Source of the DNA: CAMDMI01 sp044379485
Lineage (GTDB): Bacteria > Bacteroidota > Bacteroidia > Cytophagales > Flexibacteraceae
Reading direction: 5' to 3'
NCBI GenBank assembly: GCA_044379485.1
Contig: JBIPOE010000005.1
Location: forward strand, 41,824-105,823
DNA length: 64,000 nt
Position 1 is the first letter of the stretch. Each line of letters opens with the position of its first letter. Below the pieces are notes generated by a model that did no database searches, was not told where the DNA came from, and was given only the letters and a program-made list of their open reading frames with translations. This document shows, in pieces, positions 27,210 to 35,615 of the stretch. The position numbers were made by a program, and so were the translations under genes.

Positions 27210-27980
27210 ATGTTTTTCTTTTTGTCCAAAACCCTGCTTCATTTATTACTTCCAGTAATTTGGGTATTGGCGATTTTGCTATGGGCATTTGTAACAAAAT
27301 CTCCAAAAAGGAGAAAAGTTTTAAGCTTTATTGCTATCTTTTTATTCATTCTTTTTAGCAATGAATGGGCTGTTACAAGAGCTTTTAAATGGTGGGAATA
27401 CCCAGTTATTCCTCTCGATTCTGTAAAAAAAAACTATGATGTTGCAGTCATATTAGGTGGATTTACAGACCTTTCAAAACAACCAAGAGACCGTGTCTAT
27501 CTATCACAAGGTGCTGATAGAATGATGCATACCCTGTTACTGTACCGATTAGGTAAGGTCAAAAAAATAATTGCGACTGGTGGTTCTGGAATCCCGAATA
27601 TAACAGATGCCTCCGAAGCTGAACGCGTCCAAACTGTCTTGAAATTATGTGAAGTAAATCCAAGCGATGTTTTATTAGAACCCAAGGCTAGAAATACATA
27701 TGAAAATGCAAAGTTTTCATCATTGTTGATCCGGGAGAATTTTCCTAAAAACTGTAAAGTACTTGTGGTCACTTCAGCTTTTCATTGTAAAAGAGCCAAA
27801 GCCTGTTTTGCCAAACAAGGTATATCGGCCGATATGTTTCCAGTGGATTTCCGATATTACGATTCATATTTCAATGCAGAAAAGACGTTTATTCCCAACG
27901 ATGCAGCCTGGGACAAATGGAGCTTGATTATTCATGAATGGGCAGGATACATAACTTATAAATTAAATGGCTACATCTAG
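27210..27980 (+). CDS. YdcF/ElyC/SanA family (DUF218) envelope protein
   Basis: 256 aa. Two N-terminal membrane helices (LLHLLLPVIWVLAILLWAF and VLSFIAIFLFILFSN) precede the DUF218 domain. Family segments are VAVILGG, KIIATGGSG, SEAERVQTV, EPKARNTYENA and VVTSAFHCKRA. ElyC and SanA affect peptidoglycan and envelope barrier function, and the biochemical activity of the family is poorly known. It follows the PAP2 gene by 40 bp, which fits a lipid-carrier or envelope theme. Confidence 0.8.
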   Translation: MFFFLSKTLLHLLLPVIWVLAILLWAFVTKSPKRRKVLSFIAIFLFILFSNEWAVTRAFKWWEYPVIPLDSVKKNYDVAVILGGFTDLSKQPRDRVYLSQGADRMMHTLLLYRLGKVKKIIATGGSGIPNITDASEAERVQTVLKLCEVNPSDVLLEPKARNTYENAKFSSLLIRENFPKNCKVLVVTSAFHCKRAKACFAKQGISADMFPVDFRYYDSYFNAEKTFIPNDAAWDKWSLIIHEWAGYITYKLNGYI

Positions 27981-27992
27981 CCTTTCACAAAT

Positions 27993-29192
27993 TTGCAAAA
28001 TTCAAAACTTTCAAAAGCTGAATTAACCATTCTCCTCCTTCTTGCGGCAATAAACTTTACCCACATTATGGACTTTATGATCATGATGCCCATGGCACCT
28101 CAACTGATGCGGGTAATGAAAATAAATCCACAACAATTTAGCATTTTGGTAGCGTCTTACACAATTGCGGCAGGCATTGCAAGCTTTTTTGGGACTTTTT
28201 TTGTTGACAAGTTCGATAGGAAAAAAGTTGTTATGGTTTGTTATTCAGGTTTTACCATCGGAACTTTTATTTGCGGCCTGGCCATTAATTATCATTTCTT
28301 GCTAATTGCCAGAGTACTAACCGGCCTTTTGGTTGGAATAATAGGATCCCAGGTTTTGAGCATTGTCGGAGATATTATCCCTACAGAAAACAGAGGAAAA
28401 GCAACTGGAATTGTTATGACTGGCTTTTCAGCTGCTTCTGTTTTAGGAGTTCCAGTAGGATTACTATTGGCCACAAAATTTGGATGGGAAATGCCCTTTT
28501 TTGCGATAGCAGCGGTAGGAATTATAGTATTTATAGCAGGATTGAAAATTCTTCCGCCGTTAACAAAACACCTTAATGGCCAGGAACCAAAACGTAGCCC
28601 AATCAAATTACTCAATGAAATTCTTTCTTACCCAAAGCACCGCATTGCATTAATATTTACGGTTCTGGTTGCTTTTTCCCATTTCACAATGGTTCCATTT
28701 TTATCTCCTTACATGGTGGCAAATGTTGGGTTCGAAGAAATACAGTTAAGTTATATTTATATGTTTGGTGGAGCGCTAACATTGTTTACTGGCCCTTTTA
28801 TTGGAAAACTGGCAGATAAGCATGGTGTTGTCAAAGTTTTTACAATTCTGGTTTGCGTTTCCTTTATTCCTCAACTAACCATAACCAATATGCAAGCGGT
28901 CTCCATTTGGATTGCACTTTTCTTCACTTCTCTCTTTTTTATTTTTTCAGGAGGGCGATTTGTACCTTCGCAGGCATTGACCATTGGTGCGGTGCAGCCA
29001 GAATTCAGAGGAGGATTTATGAGTTTGAACTCAGCAGTCATGCAATTAGCAAGTGGTTTAGCTGCTTTTTTGGCTGGACTTGTTGTAATAAAAAATGATG
29101 CAGGTCAACTCTTACATTATGACATGATTGGCTATAGCACTTTAATTTTTAGCGCTTTAACTATTTTCATGGCCAAAAAACTTAAGTCATAA
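27993..29192 (+). CDS. MFS transporter
   Basis: 399 aa with about 12 predicted helices. The loop 2-3 signature is DKFDRKKVV, and PTENRGKATG sits before helix 5, as in drug/H+ antiporter-like and sugar efflux members. The TTG at 27993 is used, because the next ATG would cut into helix 1 (TILLLLAAINFTHIMDFMIMM). It lies 12 bp after the DUF218 gene. The substrate is unknown; the sequence is nearest to arabinose/drug efflux-type MFS permeases. Confidence 0.82.
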   Translation: MQNSKLSKAELTILLLLAAINFTHIMDFMIMMPMAPQLMRVMKINPQQFSILVASYTIAAGIASFFGTFFVDKFDRKKVVMVCYSGFTIGTFICGLAINYHFLLIARVLTGLLVGIIGSQVLSIVGDIIPTENRGKATGIVMTGFSAASVLGVPVGLLLATKFGWEMPFFAIAAVGIIVFIAGLKILPPLTKHLNGQEPKRSPIKLLNEILSYPKHRIALIFTVLVAFSHFTMVPFLSPYMVANVGFEEIQLSYIYMFGGALTLFTGPFIGKLADKHGVVKVFTILVCVSFIPQLTITNMQAVSIWIALFFTSLFFIFSGGRFVPSQALTIGAVQPEFRGGFMSLNSAVMQLASGLAAFLAGLVVIKNDAGQLLHYDMIGYSTLIFSALTIFMAKKLKS

Positions 29193-29273
29193 ATCAAGAC
29201 TTTTTCTACATTTCATTACCCTCTTGTCAGAAATCAGATAAAAATTTGATTTTTATGTAAATAAGTTGGTTTC

Positions 29274-30284
29274 TTGTTCTTTTTTTTAAAGACTTTTTTG
29301 TCAACCCTATTCTCATTTATTTCTCTCTTCCAGGACAACTCAACGGGGTTGATCGCTTCAGCAATTTCAATGATTTGTTTTGGATTTGCCGATAGCCTTT
29401 GGAAAATCACAACACAGGTCTTTGGTGCCGCCCGATCAGTATTTTTTCGAAATATTTTTGTTGTCGCTATTGTTTTGCCCTATTTTATTGTCAGTGAAAG
29501 GCGATCTTTTATTGCTGAGCAGGCGGTTTGGGCCACCATTGGAATTGGCATATTAGCCTACTTAGGGCTTTTCTTTTTTGCCAAATCTACGAAATATGGC
29601 ATGACCTCAGTAGTTGTCCCTGTGTCAAGTACCAATACTTTATTGACACTTTCTATTTCAATAATAAGCTTTGATTCAGGAATAAATTGGATATCAGGAG
29701 TTGGTGTTTTTGCAACACTTTTAGGTCTTGCTTTGTTAAAAATCAATTGGAAAAATGGAAAATTTGAAGCTGTTATTTTCAAAGAAAGTGGACTTCGATT
29801 TGCAATTTTAGCTGCTATTTTTTGGGGATTTAGCTTTGCCTATAGTTATTATGCAGTCACATTTACTGGTCCGGCATTGTTTACTATCATGTTGGAAAGT
29901 ATCATTTTGATTCTTGCCGGTTCTCACTCATTAATTTTGCAATTTTTAAACCGTGGTTCTTCAAACCCTTTTAAAAAAAATATGGGCGTTTGGGAGGATT
30001 TTTCAAAAACAGGAGGAAAATTCAAGTTCAGTATGCAATGGAAAAAACAATGGATGGTGATTGCAATAATAGGAATTTTAGGAGCTATTGGAACTATCTT
30101 TAACTCAATTGCATTGGATAAAGCAAGCATAAATACAGTTACCGGAATAGTCGTGATTGCACCTTTAATCTCAGTAGTTTTTGGGCAAGTTTATTATGGT
30201 GAGGTTTTAACTAAACAACAAAAATGGGCCATATTTCTCATAATGGCAGGCGTGTTTGTAATATCATACTTTAGATATTATTAA
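29274..30284 (+). CDS. EamA/DMT-family transporter
   Basis: 336 aa with about ten helices arranged as two EamA halves (first half near GLIASAISMICFGFADSLWK, second near GLRFAILAAIFWGFSFAYSYY). The C-terminal half ends with GIVVIAPLISVVFGQVYYGE and LIMAGVFVISYF, typical of DMT permeases. The start is a TTG at 29274; no ATG is available before helix 1, so the true N-terminus may be somewhat shorter. The family exports amino acids, nucleotides or drugs, and the substrate here is unknown. Confidence 0.8.
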   Translation: MFFFLKTFLSTLFSFISLFQDNSTGLIASAISMICFGFADSLWKITTQVFGAARSVFFRNIFVVAIVLPYFIVSERRSFIAEQAVWATIGIGILAYLGLFFFAKSTKYGMTSVVVPVSSTNTLLTLSISIISFDSGINWISGVGVFATLLGLALLKINWKNGKFEAVIFKESGLRFAILAAIFWGFSFAYSYYAVTFTGPALFTIMLESIILILAGSHSLILQFLNRGSSNPFKKNMGVWEDFSKTGGKFKFSMQWKKQWMVIAIIGILGAIGTIFNSIALDKASINTVTGIVVIAPLISVVFGQVYYGEVLTKQQKWAIFLIMAGVFVISYFRYY

Positions 30285-30299
30285 TCAGAAATATCCTCT

Positions 30300-31241
30300 T
30301 TAGCGGAAATTCTTTAAGTAAAACATAAATATCCTGAAAAAAGGAAATCTAACTACCGAAATCCACATCCAAAACTGATCTGAAAAACTAACATTTTTAA
30401 ATCTTTCAAGGATGCTATAAAAATATGCAGCTTCCTCCTGGACTTGAAGAGCTCCAGCAATTTTAAGGTGATATTTTACAAAAGAAAAATACGAATCACT
30501 TCCATTTTTAAAGGCATCCCAATTAGAAATTCGATCCAATATCAACTTAGTAGATTTAAGAATTTTTTGATTGCGCTTTTTAAATAAACTCGCTGATAGT
30601 GAGTTTTCATGTTTCCTGTATTTCACTACAGGAAGTTTACAATAAACAACCTCATTTTCTTTAGCCAATCGAAGCCAAATATCAAGATCCTCAAATGCTA
30701 GTAACGCGTCGTATCCACCAACCTTATCCAAAGCTGATTTTCTAAACATAACCGCAGGAGGACATATAAATATTGGTTCAAGCAAAAATTCCAAAATGTT
30801 TCCTTCAGGCATTTTTTTTCTTTTCACCCTGCTTGAAAACAAATATTCCCTTTCTGCTTCCTCCTCAAAAACCAAGGCATCGGCATAACAAAATCCAGCA
30901 TTGGAGTATTTCTGAAGACAAGTAATCCAATGCCCAAAATTCTCCGATATAAGTAAATCATCGGTTGCAAAATCAATAACAAATTCACCTTTACATTTTG
31001 CTAATAATCCATTGAATGTCTTACAATTACCTAGATTTTCATATTGAAAAACAAAATTCCAATCCGGTCTTTTTTGTTGCCAATTTTTGAGAATTGATGC
31101 TGAACCATCCTGACTGTGGTCATCTACAAGCCAAACTTCAAGATTAGGGTAATCAAGTTTTTCAATTGAACGTAGGGCTTCATCCAAAAATTTTTCATGA
31201 TTGTAACATAGGGCAAGAATGCTGATTACTGGCTTTTCCAC
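30300..31241 (-). CDS. Family 2 glycosyltransferase
   Basis: 313 aa. The GT-A fold begins SILALCYNHEKFLDEALRSI, continues with VWLVDDHSQDGS and has the metal-binding segment FATDDLL. The acceptor-side part LLAFEDLDIWLRLAK (ED motif) follows near residue 180. It transfers a sugar from an NDP-sugar, probably in the cytoplasm onto a lipid or saccharide acceptor. It is not next to the exopolysaccharide trio at 9 kb. Convergent with the DMT gene and 48 bp downstream of hutI. Confidence 0.88.
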   Translation of the reverse strand: MEKPVISILALCYNHEKFLDEALRSIEKLDYPNLEVWLVDDHSQDGSASILKNWQQKRPDWNFVFQYENLGNCKTFNGLLAKCKGEFVIDFATDDLLISENFGHWITCLQKYSNAGFCYADALVFEEEAEREYLFSSRVKRKKMPEGNILEFLLEPIFICPPAVMFRKSALDKVGGYDALLAFEDLDIWLRLAKENEVVYCKLPVVKYRKHENSLSASLFKKRNQKILKSTKLILDRISNWDAFKNGSDSYFSFVKYHLKIAGALQVQEEAAYFYSILERFKNVSFSDQFWMWISVVRFPFFRIFMFYLKNFR

Positions 31242-31289
31242 TTAGAAATCAGCGAAATCTACCAAAAAAAGAATGGAAATATATTAGAG

Positions 31290-32546
31290 CTATAAAACCT
31301 GACCATTGAGTAAAACCTTCTCTATTCCGGTTTCCCCAAAATGATAGGGCAAAAAAGCAAGACTGGAAATTGGTTTTGTAATCAATAAATTTGCCGGGCG
31401 ACCAATCGCAATTTTTCCCGCAATTGCTTCGACATCCATAGCATGGGCAGAGTTAATTGTTGCGGCATGAATAGACTCAAATGGTGTCATTTTTAATAAA
31501 TGACTTCCCATAGAAAGTGTAAATTCCATATTACCACTTGGACAAGTACCTGGATTATAATCAGATGACAAAGCAACTGGCAGATCAAAAGCAATCATTT
31601 TTCTTGCATTAGGAGGATGAATACCCAGGAAAAAAGCTGTGCCTGGAAGTAAAACAGGAATTGTATCAGAATTTGCCAACAGCTCCAATTCCTCATCCTC
31701 AACACATTCAAGGTGATCCACACTTTTGGCGTTCAAGCCCACACCAACCTGCACCCCACCTGACCTTGCCAATTCGTTTGCATGTACTTTGGGCACCAAT
31801 CCATATTTGATGCCTTGCTTTAAAATTGCATCTGTTTCAGAAGGACTAAAAAAGCCTTTGTCACAAAATACATCACAATAGTCAGCCAAACCTTCTTTCG
31901 CAACAGCTGGTATCATCTCATTGATAACCAAATCAATATAGTCATTTCTGTCCCTATATTTTTTGGGAATTGCATGGGCACCAAGAAAAGTAGCTTTTAT
32001 TGGAATCGGTGCTTCTTCCTTAATTCTTTTAATAACCCGAAGCATCTTTAATTCAGAATCGATGCTTAATCCATACCCACTTTTAATTTCCAAAGCACCT
32101 GTTCCAAGCTTAATCAAAGCCTCCAAACGGTCATAAGCAGCCTCAAACAACTGATCCTCAGATGTCTTCTCCAACATGTTTGCTGAATTCAAAATTCCAC
32201 CACCAGCTGCTGCAATTTCCAGATAGGTTTTACCAGAAAGGCGCATTTCCATCTCATTCTCTCTCCATGATGCAAAAACTAAATGGCTGTGGGCATCCAC
32301 AAAGGATGGCAAAACAAATCGCCCTGAACAATCCAATTGATGACCAGAGGTAAATATACTTTCAGGAAAATCATCTTTCAAATCCTGCATTTTGCCAAAT
32401 GCCTCAATTTTTCCGGATTTAATCCATAAAAATGCATCAGACAAGATATTGGCTGTATTCATTTTTAAACCTTTAATGGGCTGATTCTCTGAAAAAGGAG
32501 GTAGCCAAACACCTTTGACATTAGTCAACAAAAGGTTTCCGTGCAT
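31290..32546 (-). CDS. hutI: Imidazolonepropionase
   Basis: 418 aa, typical for HutI. An amidohydrolase metal site begins VDAHSHLVFAS, followed by the HutI-specific ENEMEMRLSGKTYLEIAAAG and LEIKSGYGL. Further ligand segments are FLGAHAIP, KVHANELARSGG and SSDYNPGT. It hydrolyses imidazolone-5-propionate to formiminoglutamate in histidine breakdown. hutH and hutU are not in the window. The gene stands between a glycosyltransferase and hemA on the same strand. Confidence 0.95.
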   Translation of the reverse strand: MHGNLLLTNVKGVWLPPFSENQPIKGLKMNTANILSDAFLWIKSGKIEAFGKMQDLKDDFPESIFTSGHQLDCSGRFVLPSFVDAHSHLVFASWRENEMEMRLSGKTYLEIAAAGGGILNSANMLEKTSEDQLFEAAYDRLEALIKLGTGALEIKSGYGLSIDSELKMLRVIKRIKEEAPIPIKATFLGAHAIPKKYRDRNDYIDLVINEMIPAVAKEGLADYCDVFCDKGFFSPSETDAILKQGIKYGLVPKVHANELARSGGVQVGVGLNAKSVDHLECVEDEELELLANSDTIPVLLPGTAFFLGIHPPNARKMIAFDLPVALSSDYNPGTCPSGNMEFTLSMGSHLLKMTPFESIHAATINSAHAMDVEAIAGKIAIGRPANLLITKPISSLAFLPYHFGETGIEKVLLNGQVL

Positions 32547-32601
32547 AAAAAAATAAAAATTAAAGTGGTCAATTTAGGCCTGAAAACAACTGAAAAACAA
32601 A

Positions 32602-33873
32602 TCAGTTTTCAACAGGCACTTCAAAATTAAAAATCTGGTTCAAAACCTCAACCAATTGGTCTGCCTCGCCCCGTTTACAGGCTGCCTTCAACTGCACAAC
32701 ATGATTTTTCATTATCCGCTGCATTAGATTCTTGGTTAGGTCTTCTGCCCAAACAGCTTGTTCAGCATCTGCTTTTTTCAAAAAGCGGGCCATTTCTTCT
32801 ATTCGAATCTGCTCCAATGCATTCTTAATCTGGTGAATTACAGGCGAAACCTGCATTTCTTTGGTCCACTCTAAAAATTCAAGCTGGGCAGCTTTTACTA
32901 TTTCTTCAACAGCTGGAATGGAACCACTGCGTAGTTCTAAAGCGGCATTTACTCTGGTTTGGATTTGATCCAGATTAAACAAAACCACTCCATCAATATC
33001 TTCAATTTCCGGATTTACAGATCTTGGCAAACCTAAATCGATAAAGTATTGAAAACCTACCAGTTGCTTATTTTTCAGGTTTCGTTTGTTGATTTTTAAA
33101 ACATCTCCCGACAAGGCCGAAATAACAAGCTTGGATTGGGCCAATACTTCATTGAAATCATCCAAAGACTTATATTTTATCCCAAACTCCTGAATCAATG
33201 ATTCTACCTTTGATTCTGTCCTATTGCAAATTGTAATGTTGGAAAAGCCGTTTTCGGCCAGATTTCTAACTGTAGCCAATCCAATTTCACCCAAACCGAA
33301 AAATAAAATCGGCTGACTTTTATCGGTTAATAGTTCCTCTGAAAGTTCTTTAGCTGCATAAGAAACTGATGCAGAGCCACTTCTGAAATTTGTTTCCTGA
33401 ACTATTTTTTTGTTGGCAAAGAAAATCGTGTGCAAAAGTCTGTGCAAAAACGGACCTGCGGTTTGGCTGTCTGCACACCATTGATATGCATTCTTCACCT
33501 GATTAATGATTTGAAAGTCACCTAGAACCTGAGATTCAAGACCAATTCCTACCCTAAAAAGATGAAGTACCGCCGATGATGTATCGGAAAAAATGGTAAA
33601 ATATTGTTGAATCTGGCTTGAGGCTATTCCTTTAAAAGAAGCCAATGCCTTAATAACCAATCCGGAATCTATCTTATGATAAAAATAAACTTCCGTTCGG
33701 TTGCAGGTGGAAAGCAAAAACGATTCCTGAATACCGAGAACTTCTTTCAAAAGCGTAAGAAAACTTTTTGTTTGATTTTCATCAAAGGTCAATAGCTCTC
33801 TTATTTCAATTGGCGCCTCCTTATGACTTAAACTAATGGCTTGAAGCTGAAATTCTTGTGTCTTTATTTCCAT
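32602..33873 (-). CDS. hemA: Glutamyl-tRNA reductase
   Basis: 423 aa. The catalytic cysteine lies in LLSTCNRTEVYF, the tRNA/substrate-contact segment is GLESQVLGDFQI, and the NADPH domain begins ILFFGLGEIGLATVRNL. The C-terminal dimerisation helix is present. It makes glutamate-1-semialdehyde from Glu-tRNA(Glu), the committed step of heme and tetrapyrrole synthesis. The product chain feeds the heme-rich respiratory operon at 44-58 kb. The ATG at 33873 is 12 nt after a -7-like TAAATTTG, and a 23-bp palindrome lies farther upstream, so the gene probably has its own regulated promoter. Confidence 0.96.
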   Translation of the reverse strand: MEIKTQEFQLQAISLSHKEAPIEIRELLTFDENQTKSFLTLLKEVLGIQESFLLSTCNRTEVYFYHKIDSGLVIKALASFKGIASSQIQQYFTIFSDTSSAVLHLFRVGIGLESQVLGDFQIINQVKNAYQWCADSQTAGPFLHRLLHTIFFANKKIVQETNFRSGSASVSYAAKELSEELLTDKSQPILFFGLGEIGLATVRNLAENGFSNITICNRTESKVESLIQEFGIKYKSLDDFNEVLAQSKLVISALSGDVLKINKRNLKNKQLVGFQYFIDLGLPRSVNPEIEDIDGVVLFNLDQIQTRVNAALELRSGSIPAVEEIVKAAQLEFLEWTKEMQVSPVIHQIKNALEQIRIEEMARFLKKADAEQAVWAEDLTKNLMQRIMKNHVVQLKAACKRGEADQLVEVLNQIFNFEVPVEN

Positions 33874-33884
33874 TTTTTGCTTTG

Positions 33885-33892
33885 CAAATTTA
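33885..33892 (-). promoter_or_regulatory. -7-like box of hemA
   Basis: TAAATTTG on the minus strand fits TAnnTTTG perfectly but has no good -33 TTTG. The predicted start is only a few nt before the ATG, so the transcript may be nearly leaderless. Confidence 0.4.
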
Positions 33893-33937
33893 CGATTTCC
33901 TGAGGTAATACAGATTCAGAAATAGATTTAATTCAAC

Positions 33938-33960
33938 TTATTTAGAAGAATTCTAAATAA
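33938..33960. promoter_or_regulatory. 23-bp palindromic operator candidate upstream of hemA
   Basis: Arms TTATTTAGAA and TTCTAAATAA are perfect over 10 bp each side of a 3-bp centre. The same arms occur at 58205-58227 beside the carotenoid gene. The core TTTAGAA-N3-TTCTAAA resembles the operators of Fur-superfamily Irr proteins, which control heme genes in alphaproteobacteria; that link is only by similarity. Confidence 0.6.
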
Positions 33961-34057
33961 AGATTCATTGCTTAAGCAAAATGAACACACAGAGGTGGCA
34001 TATAAATGATATTTATCAGGCGCAAGATTGATATTTATTAAAAAACCAAAGGCCTTT

Positions 34058-34143
34058 AAAAAGTTAAGCGTCACCAAGATGGCGACGCTTAATCCGTACT
34101 AAACTAAACTATTGAGGATTTGCTAGTCGGTTTCCCGTTCTAG
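34058..34143 (-). ncRNA. Candidate structured small RNA with intrinsic terminator
   Basis: Read on the minus strand, the segment starts CTAG (34143-34140). It forms a hairpin in which CGG and CCG close a GAAA loop (34137-34128), flanked by pairing CTAG ends. A second stem, AATCC/GGATT, encloses a loop with repeated AGTTT. A long terminator hairpin closes it: TTAAGCGTC (34092-34084) pairs with GACGCTTAA (34072-34064), with an inner CCA/TGG, and then CTTTTT. A TTG-N20-TACCTTTA promoter-like pair sits just upstream (34179-34149) and predicts a start at about 34142. I recognise no known RNA family. It could instead be the processed end of the hlyD transcript. Confidence 0.5.
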
Positions 34144-34148
34144 CGACG

Positions 34149-34179
34149 TAAAGGTAATGCAATAGGTTTCATCTGGCAA
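34149..34179 (-). promoter_or_regulatory. Promoter-like pair before the candidate small RNA
   Basis: TTG at 34179-34177 and TACCTTTA at 34156-34149 (one mismatch from TAnnTTTG) are separated by 20 nt. Their position predicts transcription from about 34142, exactly where the folded region begins. Confidence 0.4.
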
Positions 34180-34231
34180 GAAAAAAAATTTAAATTATTA
34201 GTAATTAATTGATTATCAATAATAAATATTT

Positions 34232-35608
34232 TTAAAATTGAACACTAAATCCTTTTTTCTCCTTTTTTCCTTTGCTTCTAAGCCTTACCTCATCGCCATT
34301 TTCCAGATTTTTTGTGATTGCAATGAATGGACCAGTCACAATTTTGTCTCCTGATTTCAATCCATCTATGATTTCTATTTGTTCAAAATCTGCAATTCCA
34401 GTCTTCACTTTTTTCATTTCAACTTTACCAGCATTATAAACAAATACAACCTCAACCTTTTGATTGATTGCCTCTTGCCTCCTTTTCTCTGATTCAGTCA
34501 TTTCTTCTTTTATCTTTTTGGAATCATCCTTCTTTTCTTTTTCAGAAACCAATGAACGTGAAACCACTGCGGAAAGTGGAATTGCCAAAACATCAGTTCT
34601 ACTATCTGTCAATACCTCCAAAGAGGCAGTCATTCCTGGTCTAAAGGGGAAATTTTTGGGATCCTTCTTCAAAAGCTCCTGATAGGAAGAAGGATCGAGC
34701 TTTACATCCACCTTAAACTCGGTTACAGTTTCAGCACTGGCGGTTTCTACTGCTGAATTTGCAATAGATGTCACCACGCCCTTAAATTTCTTTTTTAAAT
34801 AAGAATATGAATCAACATCAACTTCGGCAGAATCACCCAATTGGATTCTAACTATGTCATTCTCATTTACTTCTACCTCAACTTCCATATCTCTAAGGTT
34901 GGCGATTCGCAGAACTTCGGTTCCAGTCATTTGTGCTGTTCCTACTACACGCTCACCTTGCTCTACATTAAGACGGGAAATAATGCCACCCATCGGTGCA
35001 TAAACTGTAGTTTTTCTTAGGTTTTCTGCCGCATCTTTTAAATTCGCTTCCGAATTTTCAATGCCGTATCGGGCAGATTCCACATTGCTTTTTGCGGCTT
35101 CCAATTCATTTTCAGCAACTTCAAAGTTGGATTTTGAGGTTTCCCAATCGGCTTCAGAAATCACTTTTTGTTCCAACAGCTTTCTATTTCTTTCATAGTC
35201 CAGTTTGGTTCGGATAAACCTTGCCTGAGATTGCGCCAAAGTTGCTTTTGCCTGGGCCAAGTTTGCTTTTGAAGTATTAACACCAGCCCTTGCTCTGTCC
35301 AGAAAGGACTGATAATTGTCTGGACGAATTCTAAATAAAAGCTGGCCTTTTCTAACTGAATCTCCCTCTTTTACAGATAGTTCTATGATTTCACCAGAGA
35401 CATCAGCAGAAATTTTTACCTCAACTTCAGGCTGAATTTTTCCACTGGCACTCACTTTTTCAATAATGGTTGCCTTTTTAACTTCCACAATTTCTACTTC
35501 AGTTTTATCGTCCTGCCCAAACCATTCTAATTTTTTCCCCACAAATCCGATTAAAACTACAAAACCTGCTGCACCCAGTAAAATCCAAACCCACTTATTC
35601 ATTGTCAT
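34232..35608 (-). CDS. HlyD/MacA-type periplasmic adaptor of an efflux system
   Basis: 458 aa with one N-terminal membrane anchor (WVWILLGAAGFVVLIGFV). The lipoyl half-motif VEVKISADVSGEIIELSVKE and its partner TVYAPMGGIISRLNVEQGE flank a long coiled-coil hairpin (about residues 105-205). Beta-barrel and membrane-proximal domains follow, with a charged insert (EKEKKDDSKKIKEEM) near 365. The layout suits MacA-like adaptors for MacB exporters. It starts 7 bp after tolC, but no permease or ATPase gene follows, so the inner-membrane partner must be encoded elsewhere. Confidence 0.88.
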   Translation of the reverse strand: MTMNKWVWILLGAAGFVVLIGFVGKKLEWFGQDDKTEVEIVEVKKATIIEKVSASGKIQPEVEVKISADVSGEIIELSVKEGDSVRKGQLLFRIRPDNYQSFLDRARAGVNTSKANLAQAKATLAQSQARFIRTKLDYERNRKLLEQKVISEADWETSKSNFEVAENELEAAKSNVESARYGIENSEANLKDAAENLRKTTVYAPMGGIISRLNVEQGERVVGTAQMTGTEVLRIANLRDMEVEVEVNENDIVRIQLGDSAEVDVDSYSYLKKKFKGVVTSIANSAVETASAETVTEFKVDVKLDPSSYQELLKKDPKNFPFRPGMTASLEVLTDSRTDVLAIPLSAVVSRSLVSEKEKKDDSKKIKEEMTESEKRRQEAINQKVEVVFVYNAGKVEMKKVKTGIADFEQIEIIDGLKSGDKIVTGPFIAITKNLENGDEVRLRSKGKKEKKGFSVQF

Positions 35609-35615
35609 TTTATAA

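Noticed and set aside
34142..34174. Ten-residue reading frame MKPIALPLRR as a leader peptide before a terminator
   Set aside because: It overlaps the promoter-like box of the candidate small RNA, has no ribosome-binding context and no regulated gene directly follows the terminator.
33874..34231. tRNA or tmRNA in the hlyD-hemA spacer
   Set aside because: No T-loop GTTCRA-type sequence, no acceptor stem and no CCA end; the folded part is better explained as a small RNA with terminator.
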